Origin: Acidimicrobiia bacterium
GTDB lineage: Bacteria > Actinomycetota > Acidimicrobiia > Spongiisociales > ZC4RG35
Length of the DNA stretch: 59,077 bases
Assembly: GCA_017577575.1 (NCBI GenBank)
Contig: PKRG01000015.1
Span: 1 to 59,077, forward strand
Reading direction: 5' to 3'
Of the stretch, positions 8,140 through 16,377 are shown one piece after another. Numbering within the stretch: position 1 is the first letter of the stretch; every line of letters begins with the position of its first letter. The translations under genes and the position numbers were made by a program. Under the pieces are notes generated by a model. The model saw only the letters and a program-made list of their open reading frames with translations, did not search any database and had not been told where the DNA came from.

Positions 8140-9221
8140 GCCCGCGCCTCCCTGGCTGCCGAGGCACCGGAGGCGGCGGCGAGCGCGATGAAGAGCGCCA
8201 GGGCGGCGACGTTGCCGACGCCTCCCCACATCTTGACCGGAGCGGCGCCGACCACCGCACCCACCACCCGGACCGCCAGGGTGACGTGGAGCAGCACCAG
8301 GGGCGCCCACCACGAGCGGCGGAACGGGAGCTGGATGCCGGCGACGGCGGGCACGATCACCGGGGCATGGGCGAGGATCATGGAGAGGACGAACCCGACG
8401 AACAAGGTGTGGATGGAGGGGTCGTAGGAGGCCGTACCCGCCAGCAGCCCGTTTCCTGCCCAGAGGGCTCCCGCCAGCGCCAGCCAGGCGTACCCGGCGA
8501 GGATCGCCGCCGCCATGTAGGAGGTCAGGCCCCCTCGCCGGATCGTCCGTAGGGCGATGTCGCCCGCCATCGACGTCGCGGCGAGGACGACAAGGCACGC
8601 TCCCGAGACCCGGGCTCCGGCCACCGGGTGCCAGACCGCGACCACGGAGGCGGCGAGCACAGCCATCGCCGCGACGACCACGGCCCACCGCCGGGCAGGT
8701 GTGTTGCCCGGGCCCATGCGTGAGAGCTCGAGCCTCTCCCCGACGATCGTGAGCACGAGGAAGGCGGCCATGGCGGGCAACGCCCGAACCACCACGCGTT
8801 CGACGAGGAGGGCGCCCACCGCCACCAGCCAGGCGACGGACCCGAGGGCTTCGACGACGAGGTAGGCGGGCCAGCGCCCGATCGCCAGCGCCGCCCCGTA
8901 GATGGCGCAGAGCAGGATCCCCGCCAGGAGGAGTAAGAAGAGGCCGACCCGGTCGGCTCCGAGCAACAGCATCGAGACGGCAACGGCCGAGGCGATCGGA
9001 GCCGACCACGCCCAACTCTTTCCGAGACCGACGGCCCTCTCCAGCGAGATCACGGTCCCCAAGAAACCGAGGATCATGAGCGGGCCGTGGATGGCGATCG
9101 GCGGCGACCCCAGACGGAGCCCGATACGGACGAGACCCGCCCACGAAGCGACCACCAACGCCGCCCCGGCGGCGACGGCCACCGGGACCAGCCTCATCCG
9201 CGTCCCTGCCCGTGAGGTCAC
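8136..9221 (-). CDS. NnrS-like polytopic membrane protein
   Basis: This 361-residue protein has about 10-12 transmembrane helices. The patterns AIHGPLMILGFLGT near residue 43 and IHTLFVGFVLSMILAH near residue 273 resemble the two conserved His-containing helices of NnrS, a haem- and copper-containing membrane protein linked to nitric-oxide stress. Adjacent DUF2249, Rieske and SufR-like genes fit a redox or NO role. The GTG at 9221 is chosen because a TACTAT -10 lies nine bases upstream; an ATG eight codons in is an alternative. Identity is moderate by eye, so this could be a distant paralogue. Confidence 0.55.
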   Translation of the reverse strand: MTSRAGTRMRLVPVAVAAGAALVVASWAGLVRIGLRLGSPPIAIHGPLMILGFLGTVISLERAVGLGKSWAWSAPIASAVAVSMLLLGADRVGLFLLLLAGILLCAIYGAALAIGRWPAYLVVEALGSVAWLVAVGALLVERVVVRALPAMAAFLVLTIVGERLELSRMGPGNTPARRWAVVVAAMAVLAASVVAVWHPVAGARVSGACLVVLAATSMAGDIALRTIRRGGLTSYMAAAILAGYAWLALAGALWAGNGLLAGTASYDPSIHTLFVGFVLSMILAHAPVIVPAVAGIQLPFRRSWWAPLVLLHVTLAVRVVGAVVGAAPVKMWGGVGNVAALALFIALAAASGASAAREARA

Positions 9222-9229
9222 GTCGCAGG

Positions 9230-9236
9230 TATAGTA
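9230..9236. promoter_or_regulatory. Overlapping divergent -10 elements (TATAGT / TACTAT)
   Basis: The stretch TATAGTA reads as TATAGT on the plus strand (9230-9235, ten bases before the Rieske ATG) and TACTAT on the minus strand (9236-9231, nine bases before the NnrS-like GTG). Both fit the actinobacterial TANNNT -10, so the two divergent genes appear to share one bidirectional promoter with mutually exclusive polymerase occupancy. Confidence 0.5.
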
Positions 9237-9245
9237 TTTACGGCC

Positions 9246-9572
9246 ATGGATGTAAAAATTCTTCTGGGGCCGGTCGAGCGCTTCCGGGCCGCGATCCCCT
9301 ATCGCATCGAAACCGAGGCCGGGCCGGTGGTTCTCGTCAGGATCGGCGACGACTTCTACGCCCTCGAGGACCGCTGCTCACACCAGGACGTGCCGCTCTC
9401 CGAGGGCGAGGTGTATGCGGACGCCCGGGAGATCGAGTGCTACAAGCACGGCAGCACGTTCTCGCTGGAGACCGGCGAGGCGCTGATCCTCCCGGCGACC
9501 CGGCCGGTCAGGACCTTCACGGTGACCGTCGAAGACGGCCAGGTCGCCCTGGCGCTGGATCAGGGACGCTAG
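9246..9572 (+). CDS. Rieske [2Fe-2S] ferredoxin-like protein
   Basis: This 108-residue single-domain Rieske protein has cluster ligands in RCSHQDVPL (Cys-x-His, residues ~49-51) and CYKHGSTF (Cys-x-x-His, ~69-72). It contains no oxygenase domain. Such small soluble Rieske proteins act as electron carriers for dioxygenases or as NirD-like or SUF-associated ferredoxins. The convergent neighbour is a SufT-like Fe-S protein, and the divergent neighbour is an NnrS-like membrane protein, which favours a redox/Fe-S-homeostasis role over an aromatic dioxygenase. No terminal oxygenase is nearby. Confidence 0.88.
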   Translation: MDVKILLGPVERFRAAIPYRIETEAGPVVLVRIGDDFYALEDRCSHQDVPLSEGEVYADAREIECYKHGSTFSLETGEALILPATRPVRTFTVTVEDGQVALALDQGR

Positions 9573-9587
9573 GTCGCGCCCCCGGCG

Positions 9588-9902
9588 TCAGCGGCGCCGG
9601 CTGACTCCCAGCGCGGGCTGCCAGCCCAGTTGGCTGCGGGCCCGGTCGTTCATCATCCCGGGATGCCACAGCGGGTCGTGGACGATCTCCACCTCGACTC
9701 TCCGGCCGGCGAGCCGGGACTCGATCTGCTGGCGCAGATACGAGCCGAGCGGGCAGATCGGGGTGGTGGTCGTCATGACCACCCGGATGCAGTCGCCTTC
9801 GTCCCGGACCTCGTAGACGAGCCCGAGGTCGGTGATGGACACGCCCAGCTCCGGGTCGATGACCTGCCCGAGCGCCTCCCAGACGTCGTCGAGGGTCGTC
9901 AT
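9588..9902 (-). CDS. MIP18/DUF59-family Fe-S assembly protein (SufT/PaaD-like)
   Basis: The product is 104 residues: MTTLDDVWEALGQVIDPELG followed by VSITDLGLVYEV and TTTTPICPLGSYL, which is the diagnostic pattern for this family with its conserved Cys after TP. The C-terminal segment VHDPLWHPGMMNDRARSQLG is also family-like. Family members help mature Fe-S proteins or, as PaaD, load a specific oxygenase. The ATG overlaps the stop of the upstream SufR-like regulator (ATGA), so the two form an operon, which argues for a general Fe-S assembly role. Confidence 0.88.
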   Translation of the reverse strand: MTTLDDVWEALGQVIDPELGVSITDLGLVYEVRDEGDCIRVVMTTTTPICPLGSYLRQQIESRLAGRRVEVEIVHDPLWHPGMMNDRARSQLGWQPALGVSRRR

Positions 9903-10567
9903 CGCACGACCGTCCGGCACAGGGAGGGGGCCACGAACGGCTGCAGCGACTCGACGCGGGCGGCTCCGCCCATGGCTTCGACGGCGCCTTCCAACAGCCC
10001 GTGGTGGAGGGAGCACACCACGTCGGGCTGGGAGCGGGCCAGATCGCGGAACGGGCAGCCGCGGAGATCGATCACCGCTTCCCCGCTGCCGTCGGAGCGC
10101 TGCGGTTCGAAGCCGAGGTTGGCCAGCATCTGGGTGACGCGCTCGATCACCTGCTCCCGGCTGAGAGCCGGGGACCCGTCGGAGGGGACCATGCGCCTGC
10201 CCCACTCGCGGCCGGCTTCCTTGGCCGCTCCGGCCGGGTCGTCTGCCGCCACTTTCAGCGAAGTGGTGAGCATCTCGGCCAGCATCCGATAGCCGCCGCC
10301 GTCGGGACCGGGATCGTCCACCGCCGAGTACAAGAGGCGCGGCCGCCCGGGCGTGCGACGCTTCTCCACGGACCGCTCCACTAGCGCTGCCCTCTCCAGG
10401 GCTTCGAGGTGGCCGCGAACGGTGTTGGAATGGAGCCCGAGCAGGCTGGAGAGCTGGTCGACCGTGACCGGCTCGCCCATGTCCTCGAGGATGCGCAGGA
10501 TTCGGCGCCTCGTCGGGTCGGCCAGTGCCCGATAGCGGGACTGTTCGAGAGCGACCGACGGTTCCAT
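9899..10567 (-). CDS. SufR-like HTH transcriptional regulator with C-terminal cysteine motif
   Basis: The product is 222 residues from the ATG at 10567. Residues ~5-75 form an ArsR/DeoR-type winged helix (RYRALADPTRRRILRILEDM; LGLHSNTVRGHLEALERAAL). The C-terminal region holds three cysteines in GCPF, VVCSLHHGLLEG and SLCRT, resembling the Fe-S-cluster-binding end of SufR repressors. It forms an operon with the SufT-like gene. The start is supported by a leaderless-type promoter (TAAAAT at 10575-10580, seven bases before ATG). It likely senses Fe-S status and represses nearby genes; its targets are not shown by the sequence. Confidence 0.75.
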   Translation of the reverse strand: MEPSVALEQSRYRALADPTRRRILRILEDMGEPVTVDQLSSLLGLHSNTVRGHLEALERAALVERSVEKRRTPGRPRLLYSAVDDPGPDGGGYRMLAEMLTTSLKVAADDPAGAAKEAGREWGRRMVPSDGSPALSREQVIERVTQMLANLGFEPQRSDGSGEAVIDLRGCPFRDLARSQPDVVCSLHHGLLEGAVEAMGGAARVESLQPFVAPSLCRTVVR

Positions 10568-10663
10568 CTTCCCGATTTTATCCCATATCTGCCGGAAATA
10601 ATCCACCATCCATCCGCCCCACCGGCCACAATCGGCCACCGACCCCTCAGAAAGGACCCGGCG

Positions 10664-11023
10664 ATGCGACCCACCCGCGTGATGGCGAACCTGACGGTCC
10701 CCGACATCGACGAAGCCCGCAGCTTCTACGTCGACTACCTGGGCCTCGCCGAGGTGGACCTCGGCCTCGATTGGGTCGCCCGGTTCCAGACCGACGACGG
10801 CGGCTCAGCCATCCAGCTCTTGACGCGGGACGCCACCGCCCCAGCCGACCCCCAGCTGTCCGTGGCGGTCGGCGAAGACCTGGAGCAGGCATACGAAGAA
10901 GCGAGGCGGCGCGGATACGAGATCGTCTACCCGCTCACCATCGAGCCCTGGGGCTTGCGGCGGTTCTTCGTGCGGGCGCCGGACGGCACCGTCATCAACG
11001 TGAGCAGCCACTCGGACGAGTGA
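10664..11023 (+). CDS. VOC (glyoxalase/bleomycin-resistance) family protein
   Basis: This 119-residue single vicinal-oxygen-chelate module has paired beta-alpha-beta-beta-beta units: VMANLTVPDIDEARSFYVD at residues ~5-23, AIQLLTRD, LSVAVGEDLEQAYEEARRRG and RRFFVRAPDGTVINVSSH at the end. Substrate and metal cannot be assigned. An AGAAAGGA site precedes the ATG at 10664; earlier in-frame starts overlap the divergent SufR-like promoter. It converges with the universal stress protein gene 12 bases away. Confidence 0.85.
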   Translation: MRPTRVMANLTVPDIDEARSFYVDYLGLAEVDLGLDWVARFQTDDGGSAIQLLTRDATAPADPQLSVAVGEDLEQAYEEARRRGYEIVYPLTIEPWGLRRFFVRAPDGTVINVSSHSDE

Positions 11024-11035
11024 CGTCCGGCGTGG

Positions 11036-11896
11036 TCAGGGTCGGCGGAACGTCGAGGGCACTCGGGCGACGAGCACGTCGCACGGCACGGCGGCGGCGA
11101 CCGCTTCGGCGACCGAGCCGAGGAGCACCATGCGGGTCGCGCCCGCTCCCCTGCTCGCCACCGACACCAGGTCGGCGCCCCGGCGGCGGACCATCTCCGC
11201 CACCGTCTCTTCCGGGGGCCCGTCGACGACGAGGGGGCGCACCCTTCCCGGCCAGTTCTCGATGAACTCCTCCATTCGCAGGCCCGACTCCTCGAGCCGC
11301 TGGGAGCGGGAGGCGGCGACCTCCTCTTCGAAGAGGCCGGCTTGCGACAGCAAGGGGTCGAACCGGGTCGGCAGCGAGAACAGGGCGGTGACCTCGGCGT
11401 CGGGGAAGCGCTCCAGCACCTGCTGCACCGCCGCCTTCGAAGCCTCGGAGAAGTCGACGGCGGCGATGGCCCGACGGTAGGGGGCGCGGGGCTGGCGGCG
11501 GACGATCAGAACGTCACTGCTGGCCATCCGGGCCACGTCGGCGGCCACCGGCCCGATGCGGGCCGTGTCGAGGTTGGAGTTACCGACGATGGCCAGATCC
11601 CCCTGCTTCGCCAGCCTGACCATCTCCCAGGCGGGCGAGCCCTTGATGACGTGGAGGTCCACGGGAACGTCCGTGCGGCCCTTCACCCAGGAGAGGGTGT
11701 TGTGAGCGGCCTGCTCGCGGTGCTCGTCGACGAGCTTGACGAGCGATTGCGGGATCATCGCATCCGCCAACGGGTCGAGAACGTGGACCAACTCCAAGGA
11801 CGCGCCGGATGTCTCGGCCACGATCCGCCCTCGTTCTGCGACCCGTCGGCCGATGACCGACAGATCGATGCCAGCGATTACGCGCGGGATATGCAA
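11036..11896 (-). CDS. Universal stress protein, two UspA domains
   Basis: This 286-residue cytosolic protein has tandem UspA folds (residues ~1-135 and ~140-282). Each begins with a hydrophobic strand plus Asp (VIAGIDLS; AIAAVDFS). The second ends with the nucleotide-binding pattern SRGAGATRMVLLGSVAEAV, close to G-x2-G-x9-G(S/T); the first has GNSNLDTARIGPVAADVAR. Two-domain USPs bind ATP and are common in actinobacterial hypoxia regulons, but I see no DosR-type box upstream. The start is TTG with a GGAGGG site, and a TAGCAT -10 lies further upstream. Confidence 0.9.
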   Translation of the reverse strand: MHIPRVIAGIDLSVIGRRVAERGRIVAETSGASLELVHVLDPLADAMIPQSLVKLVDEHREQAAHNTLSWVKGRTDVPVDLHVIKGSPAWEMVRLAKQGDLAIVGNSNLDTARIGPVAADVARMASSDVLIVRRQPRAPYRRAIAAVDFSEASKAAVQQVLERFPDAEVTALFSLPTRFDPLLSQAGLFEEEVAASRSQRLEESGLRMEEFIENWPGRVRPLVVDGPPEETVAEMVRRRGADLVSVASRGAGATRMVLLGSVAEAVAAAVPCDVLVARVPSTFRRP

Positions 11897-11934
11897 CCCT
11901 CCACGGCGGAGCGAATGCTAACGAGTCGCTGCGC

Positions 11935-12615
11935 TCACCCCATTTCCTGGTCCAGGCCGACGAACGGGTCGGGGGCGGCGAGAGCCTCCGGGAGGCGCTC
12001 GAGGTAGGCCGCCCGCCCGATGATCTCGGCGCCGAGCGACTCGAGATGCGGTGTGAGCCACTGCACGTCGAGCATCACCCCTCCCCTCTCCGACAGCACC
12101 GACACCAGGTGCACGAGTGCCACCTTCGACGCGTCCCGGGCCCGGTGGAACATCGACTCGCCACAGAACAGGCCCCCGATCGCCACCCCGTACAGGCCTC
12201 CGACGAGGTCGCCTTGGTCGTCCCACACCTCGAACGAATGCATCCACCCGAGGCGATGCAGCAGCAGGTACGCCTCCTTGATCTCCGGGGTGATCCAGCC
12301 GTTGGGACGCGACGGGTCGGCACAGCCCTCCACGACGCCCGTGGGGTCGGTGTCGACCGACACCGTGTAACGGCGGCAGGATCGCGAGAGGGAACGGCTT
12401 ATCCGCAGGCGGTGGAACGGGAGGATGGCACGGTCGACGGGGGACCACCAGCCCAGCTCTCCGGTGGGAAGCGGCATCGGGAAGAGGCCCCGGCGGTAGG
12501 CCGCCAGCACGGTCCCCGGCTCGAGGTCACCGCCGACGGCGACGAGGTCGTCGTCGGGCCAGAGGTGCGGCGGTGGAAATCGAACCGAGGTTGGCATTGG
12601 CTCGAACGCCGTCAC
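11935..12615 (-). CDS. aat: Leucyl/phenylalanyl-tRNA--protein transferase
   Basis: This 226-residue Aat enzyme transfers Leu or Phe from aminoacyl-tRNA to proteins with N-terminal Arg/Lys, marking them for ClpS-ClpAP-type degradation. Recognisable blocks are LVAVGGDLEPGTVLAAYRRG, WWSPVDRAILP, SLSRSCRRY, GWITPEIKEAY, GGLYGVAIGGLFCGESMF and MLDVQWLTPHLESLGAE. The GTG start at 12615 is preferred because a TAGGTT -10 sits seven bases upstream; a TTG at 12624 would overlap that element and add three residues. Divergent from the acyl-CoA dehydrogenase gene. Confidence 0.93.
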   Translation of the reverse strand: MTAFEPMPTSVRFPPPHLWPDDDLVAVGGDLEPGTVLAAYRRGLFPMPLPTGELGWWSPVDRAILPFHRLRISRSLSRSCRRYTVSVDTDPTGVVEGCADPSRPNGWITPEIKEAYLLLHRLGWMHSFEVWDDQGDLVGGLYGVAIGGLFCGESMFHRARDASKVALVHLVSVLSERGGVMLDVQWLTPHLESLGAEIIGRAAYLERLPEALAAPDPFVGLDQEMG

Positions 12616-12622
12616 CTGGACC

Positions 12623-12632
12623 AACCTACTCT
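12623..12632. promoter_or_regulatory. Back-to-back -10 elements sharing TA (TAGGTT / TACTCT)
   Basis: TACTCT (12627-12632, plus) lies six bases before the acyl-CoA dehydrogenase ATG. TAGGTT (12628-12623, minus) lies seven bases before the aat GTG. The two elements share the central TA, so the divergent genes appear to be transcribed from one bidirectional promoter, both without a 5-prime leader. Confidence 0.5.
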
Positions 12633-12638
12633 GGCCGC

Positions 12639-14264
12639 ATGGCCACGCACACCGTGTTCAACCAGCCACCGCCGCTGGAGGACGTGAACCTCTATTCGGC
12701 GGATCCTGTGCTCGCCAGGTTCGTCGACTGGGAGGGCGGTTCGGCCCACGACCAGCTGCTCCGTGGCTACGGGCGCAACATCGGCTCGGCCCGCGCCTAC
12801 AAGTGGGGACGGGACGCCAACCGCTACCCGCCGGAGCTGCACACCCACGACCGGTACGGCAACCGGATCGACCAGGTCGAGTTCCATCCCGCGTGGCACG
12901 CTCTGATGGAGTTGTCGATCTCCCACCGCGTGCACTCCCTGCCCTGGGTGTCCGGCGAGGGAGGATTCGTGGCCCGCGCCGCGATGATGATGATGATGGC
13001 AGAGGTGGAGGCGGGCCACGGCTGTCCGATCTCGATGACGGCGTCGGTGGTCCCCGCCCTCCGTCACAACCCGGAGCTGTCGAAGGAGTGGGAGCCCCGG
13101 CTCACCTCCAGCATCTACGACCCCCGCTTCATCCCCGCCGCCGAGAAGGACGGGGCGCTGATGGGGATGGGGATGACCGAGAAGCAAGGCGGCTCCGACG
13201 TCCGGGCGAACACGACCCGCGCCGAGCCGGAGGTGGGCGACTGGTATCGCATCACCGGCCACAAGTGGTTCACCTCCCACCCGATGTCGGACGCGTTCTT
13301 GATCCTCGCCCAGGCGCCCAAAGGCTCGAGCTGCTTCTTCCTCCCGCGCATCCTCGACGACGGGACGGTCAACGCCTTCCACATCCAGCGGCTCAAGGAC
13401 AAGCTGGGCAACCGATCCAACGCATCCTCCGAGGTGGAGTTCGACGGCGCCAGGGCGGTGCTGGTCGGCGAGGAAGGGCGGGGCGTGGCGACGATCATCG
13501 AGATGGTCAACGGCACCCGACTCGACTGCGTGTCCGGCTCGACCGGGCTGATGCGCCAGGCGGTCATGCAGGCCGGCCACCACGTCGCCCACCGATCGGC
13601 CTTCGGTTCCCTCCTCATCGAAAAGCCGGCGATGCAGATGGTGCTCGCCGACCTCGAAGTCGAAGTGCAGGCGGCGACGGCTCTGATGACGCGCCTCGCC
13701 GGCGCCTTCGACAGGGCAGAAGCCGACGCGACCGAAGCGCTGGTGAAGCGGATACTCACCCCGGTGGCCAAGTACTGGGTGACGAAGCGCTGCACCCCGG
13801 TGGTGCGGGAAGCGCTGGAGTGCCTGGGCGGGGCCGGTTACGTGGAGGAGTCGATCATGCCCCGCCTGTTCCGGGAGTCGCCGCTCAACGCCATCTGGGA
13901 AGGCTCGGGCAACGTCATCGCCCTGGACGTGTTGCGGGTCCTGACCAAGGAGCCGAAGGCGGTCGAGGCGCTCCGGCTGGAGGTGGACGAGCACCGGGGT
14001 CAGGATTCTCATTTCGACGCGTACCTGGACGCCACGTGGCAGCTGATAGAGCGACCCGACGATGCCGAGGCACAGGCGAGGCGCATCACCGAACGACTCG
14101 CCGTCGCCACCCAGGCGGCGCTGCTGATGCAGCGGGCCGATCCCGCGGTGGCAGAGATCTTCCTGGCCTCACGGGTGGCCGGCGACCACGGGGCTGAGTT
14201 CGGCACACAACCGATCACGGCGGGAACCGAGGAGGTGGCCCGCATGACCGTTCCTGAGCCGTGA
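12639..14264 (+). CDS. AidB-like acyl-CoA dehydrogenase family protein
   Basis: The product is 541 residues, the length of E. coli AidB. It has FFVDWEGG-like N-terminal text, MGMTEKQGGSDVRANTT (the flavin-binding middle-domain signature of this subfamily), HKWFTSHPMSDAFL, and near the end LECLGGAGYVEESIMPRLFRE with WEGSGNVIALDVLR. AidB flavoproteins are linked to alkylation damage protection, but many actinobacterial homologues act on unidentified acyl-CoAs. It heads a three-gene operon with a DAO-type oxidoreductase and a quinone oxidoreductase, suggesting a catabolic redox role. A TACTCT -10 six bases before ATG indicates leaderless transcription. Confidence 0.88.
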   Translation: MATHTVFNQPPPLEDVNLYSADPVLARFVDWEGGSAHDQLLRGYGRNIGSARAYKWGRDANRYPPELHTHDRYGNRIDQVEFHPAWHALMELSISHRVHSLPWVSGEGGFVARAAMMMMMAEVEAGHGCPISMTASVVPALRHNPELSKEWEPRLTSSIYDPRFIPAAEKDGALMGMGMTEKQGGSDVRANTTRAEPEVGDWYRITGHKWFTSHPMSDAFLILAQAPKGSSCFFLPRILDDGTVNAFHIQRLKDKLGNRSNASSEVEFDGARAVLVGEEGRGVATIIEMVNGTRLDCVSGSTGLMRQAVMQAGHHVAHRSAFGSLLIEKPAMQMVLADLEVEVQAATALMTRLAGAFDRAEADATEALVKRILTPVAKYWVTKRCTPVVREALECLGGAGYVEESIMPRLFRESPLNAIWEGSGNVIALDVLRVLTKEPKAVEALRLEVDEHRGQDSHFDAYLDATWQLIERPDDAEAQARRITERLAVATQAALLMQRADPAVAEIFLASRVAGDHGAEFGTQPITAGTEEVARMTVPEP

Positions 14265-15406
14265 GCGACTTCGACGTGGTGGTGATCGGCGGCGGGATCG
14301 CCGGGGTCTCCGTCGCCTACGAGCTGTCCGGGACCCATCGAGTGGCCGTCGTGGAGGCAGAGGCCCACCTGGCGTTCCACAGCACCGGCCGGTCGGCGGC
14401 GATGTTCATCCCCAATTACGGCTACGGACCGGCACGGCCTTTGACCGTCGCCTCGTATCGGTTCTTCGCCGACCCGCCCGAGGGGCTGGCCGACGGGCCA
14501 CTCCTGTCCCCTCGGGGGGTCCTGTGGGTGGCCCGCCCGGACCAGGTGTCGTCGTTGGGCGAGATCGCGCGAGCGGGCGAGGCGACCGGCTCTCGCGTGT
14601 TCGAGCTGAGCGCCGAGGAGGCACGCGAGAAGGTGCCCGTGCTCCGGCTCGAAGTCACCGGCGGCGCCGTGTGGGAACCGGATCCCCAAGATCTCGACGT
14701 CGCCGCCATCCACCAGGCGTACGTGCGGGGCTTGCGAGCCAACGGCGGCACCGTGCTGACCTCGTCGCCAGTGCGGTCGCTCGCTCGCCGAGGAGACGGG
14801 TGGCGAGTGGAGGCGGGCGACGCCACGTTGACCTGCCGGATCGTGGTGAACGCCGCCGGGGCGTGGGGCGACGTCGTCGCCTCCCTGGCGGGACTGGAGC
14901 CGGTGGGGTTGCAGCCGATGCGCCGCACCGCGTTCATGGTGGCGGGGGACCCCGCCTGGGCGACGTGGCCGATGGTGGTCCACGCCGCCCACGAGTACTA
15001 CTTCAAGCCCGACGGGCCCCAGATCCTCTGCTCTCCCGCCGACGAGACGCCGAGCGAGCCGAGGGACGCCCGGCCCGACCCCCTCGACGTGGCGCTGGCG
15101 ATAGAGCGGATCAACGAGGCGACCACGCTCGACATCCGATCGGTCCGTTCCGAATGGGCGGGCCTGCGCACCTTCGCTCCCGACCGCAATCTCGTCGTGG
15201 GCCCCGACCCGGCGGAGCCTGCCTTCTTCTGGTCGGTAGGCCAAGGCGGCACCGGGATCCAGGCCGCTCCCGCCACCGCCGAGCTCCTGGCCGCGATGGT
15301 GCGGGGAGACAGCGTCCCGTCCCACATCGAGGAAACGGGCCTCGACCTAGAAGAACTCAGCCCCGCCAGGCCCGCGCTCGGAAGGTCCCGACTAGCTTCC
15401 CGCTGA
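14261..15406 (+). CDS. FAD-dependent oxidoreductase, DAO family
   Basis: The product is 381 residues. The dinucleotide fold VVVIGGGIAGVSVAYEL lies at ~5-21, with a binding glutamate in AVVEAE. The family segment HSTGRSAAMFIPNYG follows, then VNAAGAWGDVVASLAG and a C-terminal FWSVGQGGTGIQAAPATAEL. These match glycine/D-amino-acid oxidase-like enzymes that oxidise a C-N bond, giving imine plus peroxide or passing electrons on. The GTG start overlaps the preceding stop by 4 bases, so it is translated with the AidB-like enzyme. The substrate is unknown. Confidence 0.88.
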   Translation: MSDFDVVVIGGGIAGVSVAYELSGTHRVAVVEAEAHLAFHSTGRSAAMFIPNYGYGPARPLTVASYRFFADPPEGLADGPLLSPRGVLWVARPDQVSSLGEIARAGEATGSRVFELSAEEAREKVPVLRLEVTGGAVWEPDPQDLDVAAIHQAYVRGLRANGGTVLTSSPVRSLARRGDGWRVEAGDATLTCRIVVNAAGAWGDVVASLAGLEPVGLQPMRRTAFMVAGDPAWATWPMVVHAAHEYYFKPDGPQILCSPADETPSEPRDARPDPLDVALAIERINEATTLDIRSVRSEWAGLRTFAPDRNLVVGPDPAEPAFFWSVGQGGTGIQAAPATAELLAAMVRGDSVPSHIEETGLDLEELSPARPALGRSRLASR

Positions 15407-16377
15407 TGCGAGCCCTGATCTGTTCCCGTCTGGAAGGCATCGACTCGCTGGAGGTCGGAGAGCTCCCGGACCCCGAGCTCAGGCCCGGCACGGTGAGAGT
15501 GGAGGTCGGGGCTGCGGCCGTGAACTTCCCCGATCTGTTGTTGATCGTCGGCGCCTACCAGGAGCAGCCGCCTCTGCCCTTCTCTCCCGGGATGGAGATC
15601 GCCGGCACGGTGGTCGAAGTCGGCGACGGAGTGGAGGGATTCCGGCCCGGCGACAGGGTGCTGGGCATGATCGGCCATGGCGGCTTCGCGGAGCAGGTCG
15701 TCGTGGCTCCCGACGCGCTCGTTCCGATGCCGGAAGACGTCGCGTTCGAGGAGGCTGCCGCCTTTCCGATCGCCTACGGAACCAGCTATCACGCCCTCGT
15801 CGACCGAGCGAACCTCAGGGCCGGGGAGACGCTCCTCGTGCTGGGCGCGGCGGGCGGCGTCGGGCTGGCTGCGGTCCAGATCGGAAAGGCGCTCGGGGCG
15901 AAGGTGGTGGCGGCGGTGTCGTCGGACGAGAAGCAGCAGGTCGTCACCGGCGCCGGCGCCGACGTCGTCATCCGGTACGACCGTCACGACCTGCGGGAGG
16001 CGATGCGGGAGGTGGCCCCCGACGGAGTCGACGTGGTCTACGACCCGGTGGGCGGTGACGTGACCGAACCGGCGTTCCGCTCGCTGGGGTGGGGTGGCCG
16101 CCACCTCGTGATCGGTTTCGCCGGTGGGTCGATACCGAAGGTGGCGGCCAACTTGGCTCTCCTGAAGGGCGCCAGCCTGGTGGGCGTGTTCTGGGGTCGG
16201 TTCACCCGGGAGGAGCCCGAGCGCAACCGCGCCAACATCACCACCCTCTTCGAGTGGTGGAAGGAAGGAAAGGTGGCTCCGCTCGTCTCCGAGGTCTATC
16301 CGCTCGAGAAGTCGATCGACGCCCTGCGGAAGATCGGCGGACGGGGAGCGATCGGACGGCTGGTGGTGCGGCCTTAG
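15406..16377 (+). CDS. NADPH:quinone oxidoreductase-like MDR protein
   Basis: This 323-residue medium-chain dehydrogenase/reductase of the zinc-free quinone-oxidoreductase class has an N-terminal GroES-like domain (VNFPDLLLIVGAYQ, PFSPGMEIAGTVVEVGDGV, GDRVLGM) and a Rossmann domain (LVLGAAGGVGLAAVQIGKALGA). It lacks the catalytic zinc Cys/His set. The ATG overlaps the upstream stop (TGATG). It probably reduces an alpha,beta-unsaturated carbonyl or quinone in the same pathway as the two upstream flavoenzymes. Confidence 0.9.
   Translation: MRALICSRLEGIDSLEVGELPDPELRPGTVRVEVGAAAVNFPDLLLIVGAYQEQPPLPFSPGMEIAGTVVEVGDGVEGFRPGDRVLGMIGHGGFAEQVVVAPDALVPMPEDVAFEEAAAFPIAYGTSYHALVDRANLRAGETLLVLGAAGGVGLAAVQIGKALGAKVVAAVSSDEKQQVVTGAGADVVIRYDRHDLREAMREVAPDGVDVVYDPVGGDVTEPAFRSLGWGGRHLVIGFAGGSIPKVAANLALLKGASLVGVFWGRFTREEPERNRANITTLFEWWKEGKVAPLVSEVYPLEKSIDALRKIGGRGAIGRLVVRP

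Noticed and set aside
9236..9257. FNR/CRP-like site over the Rieske start (TTTAC-N10-GTAAA)
   Set aside because: Arms are only 5 bp and the spacing does not fit the FNR/CRP half-site distance; probably chance in an AT-rich start region.
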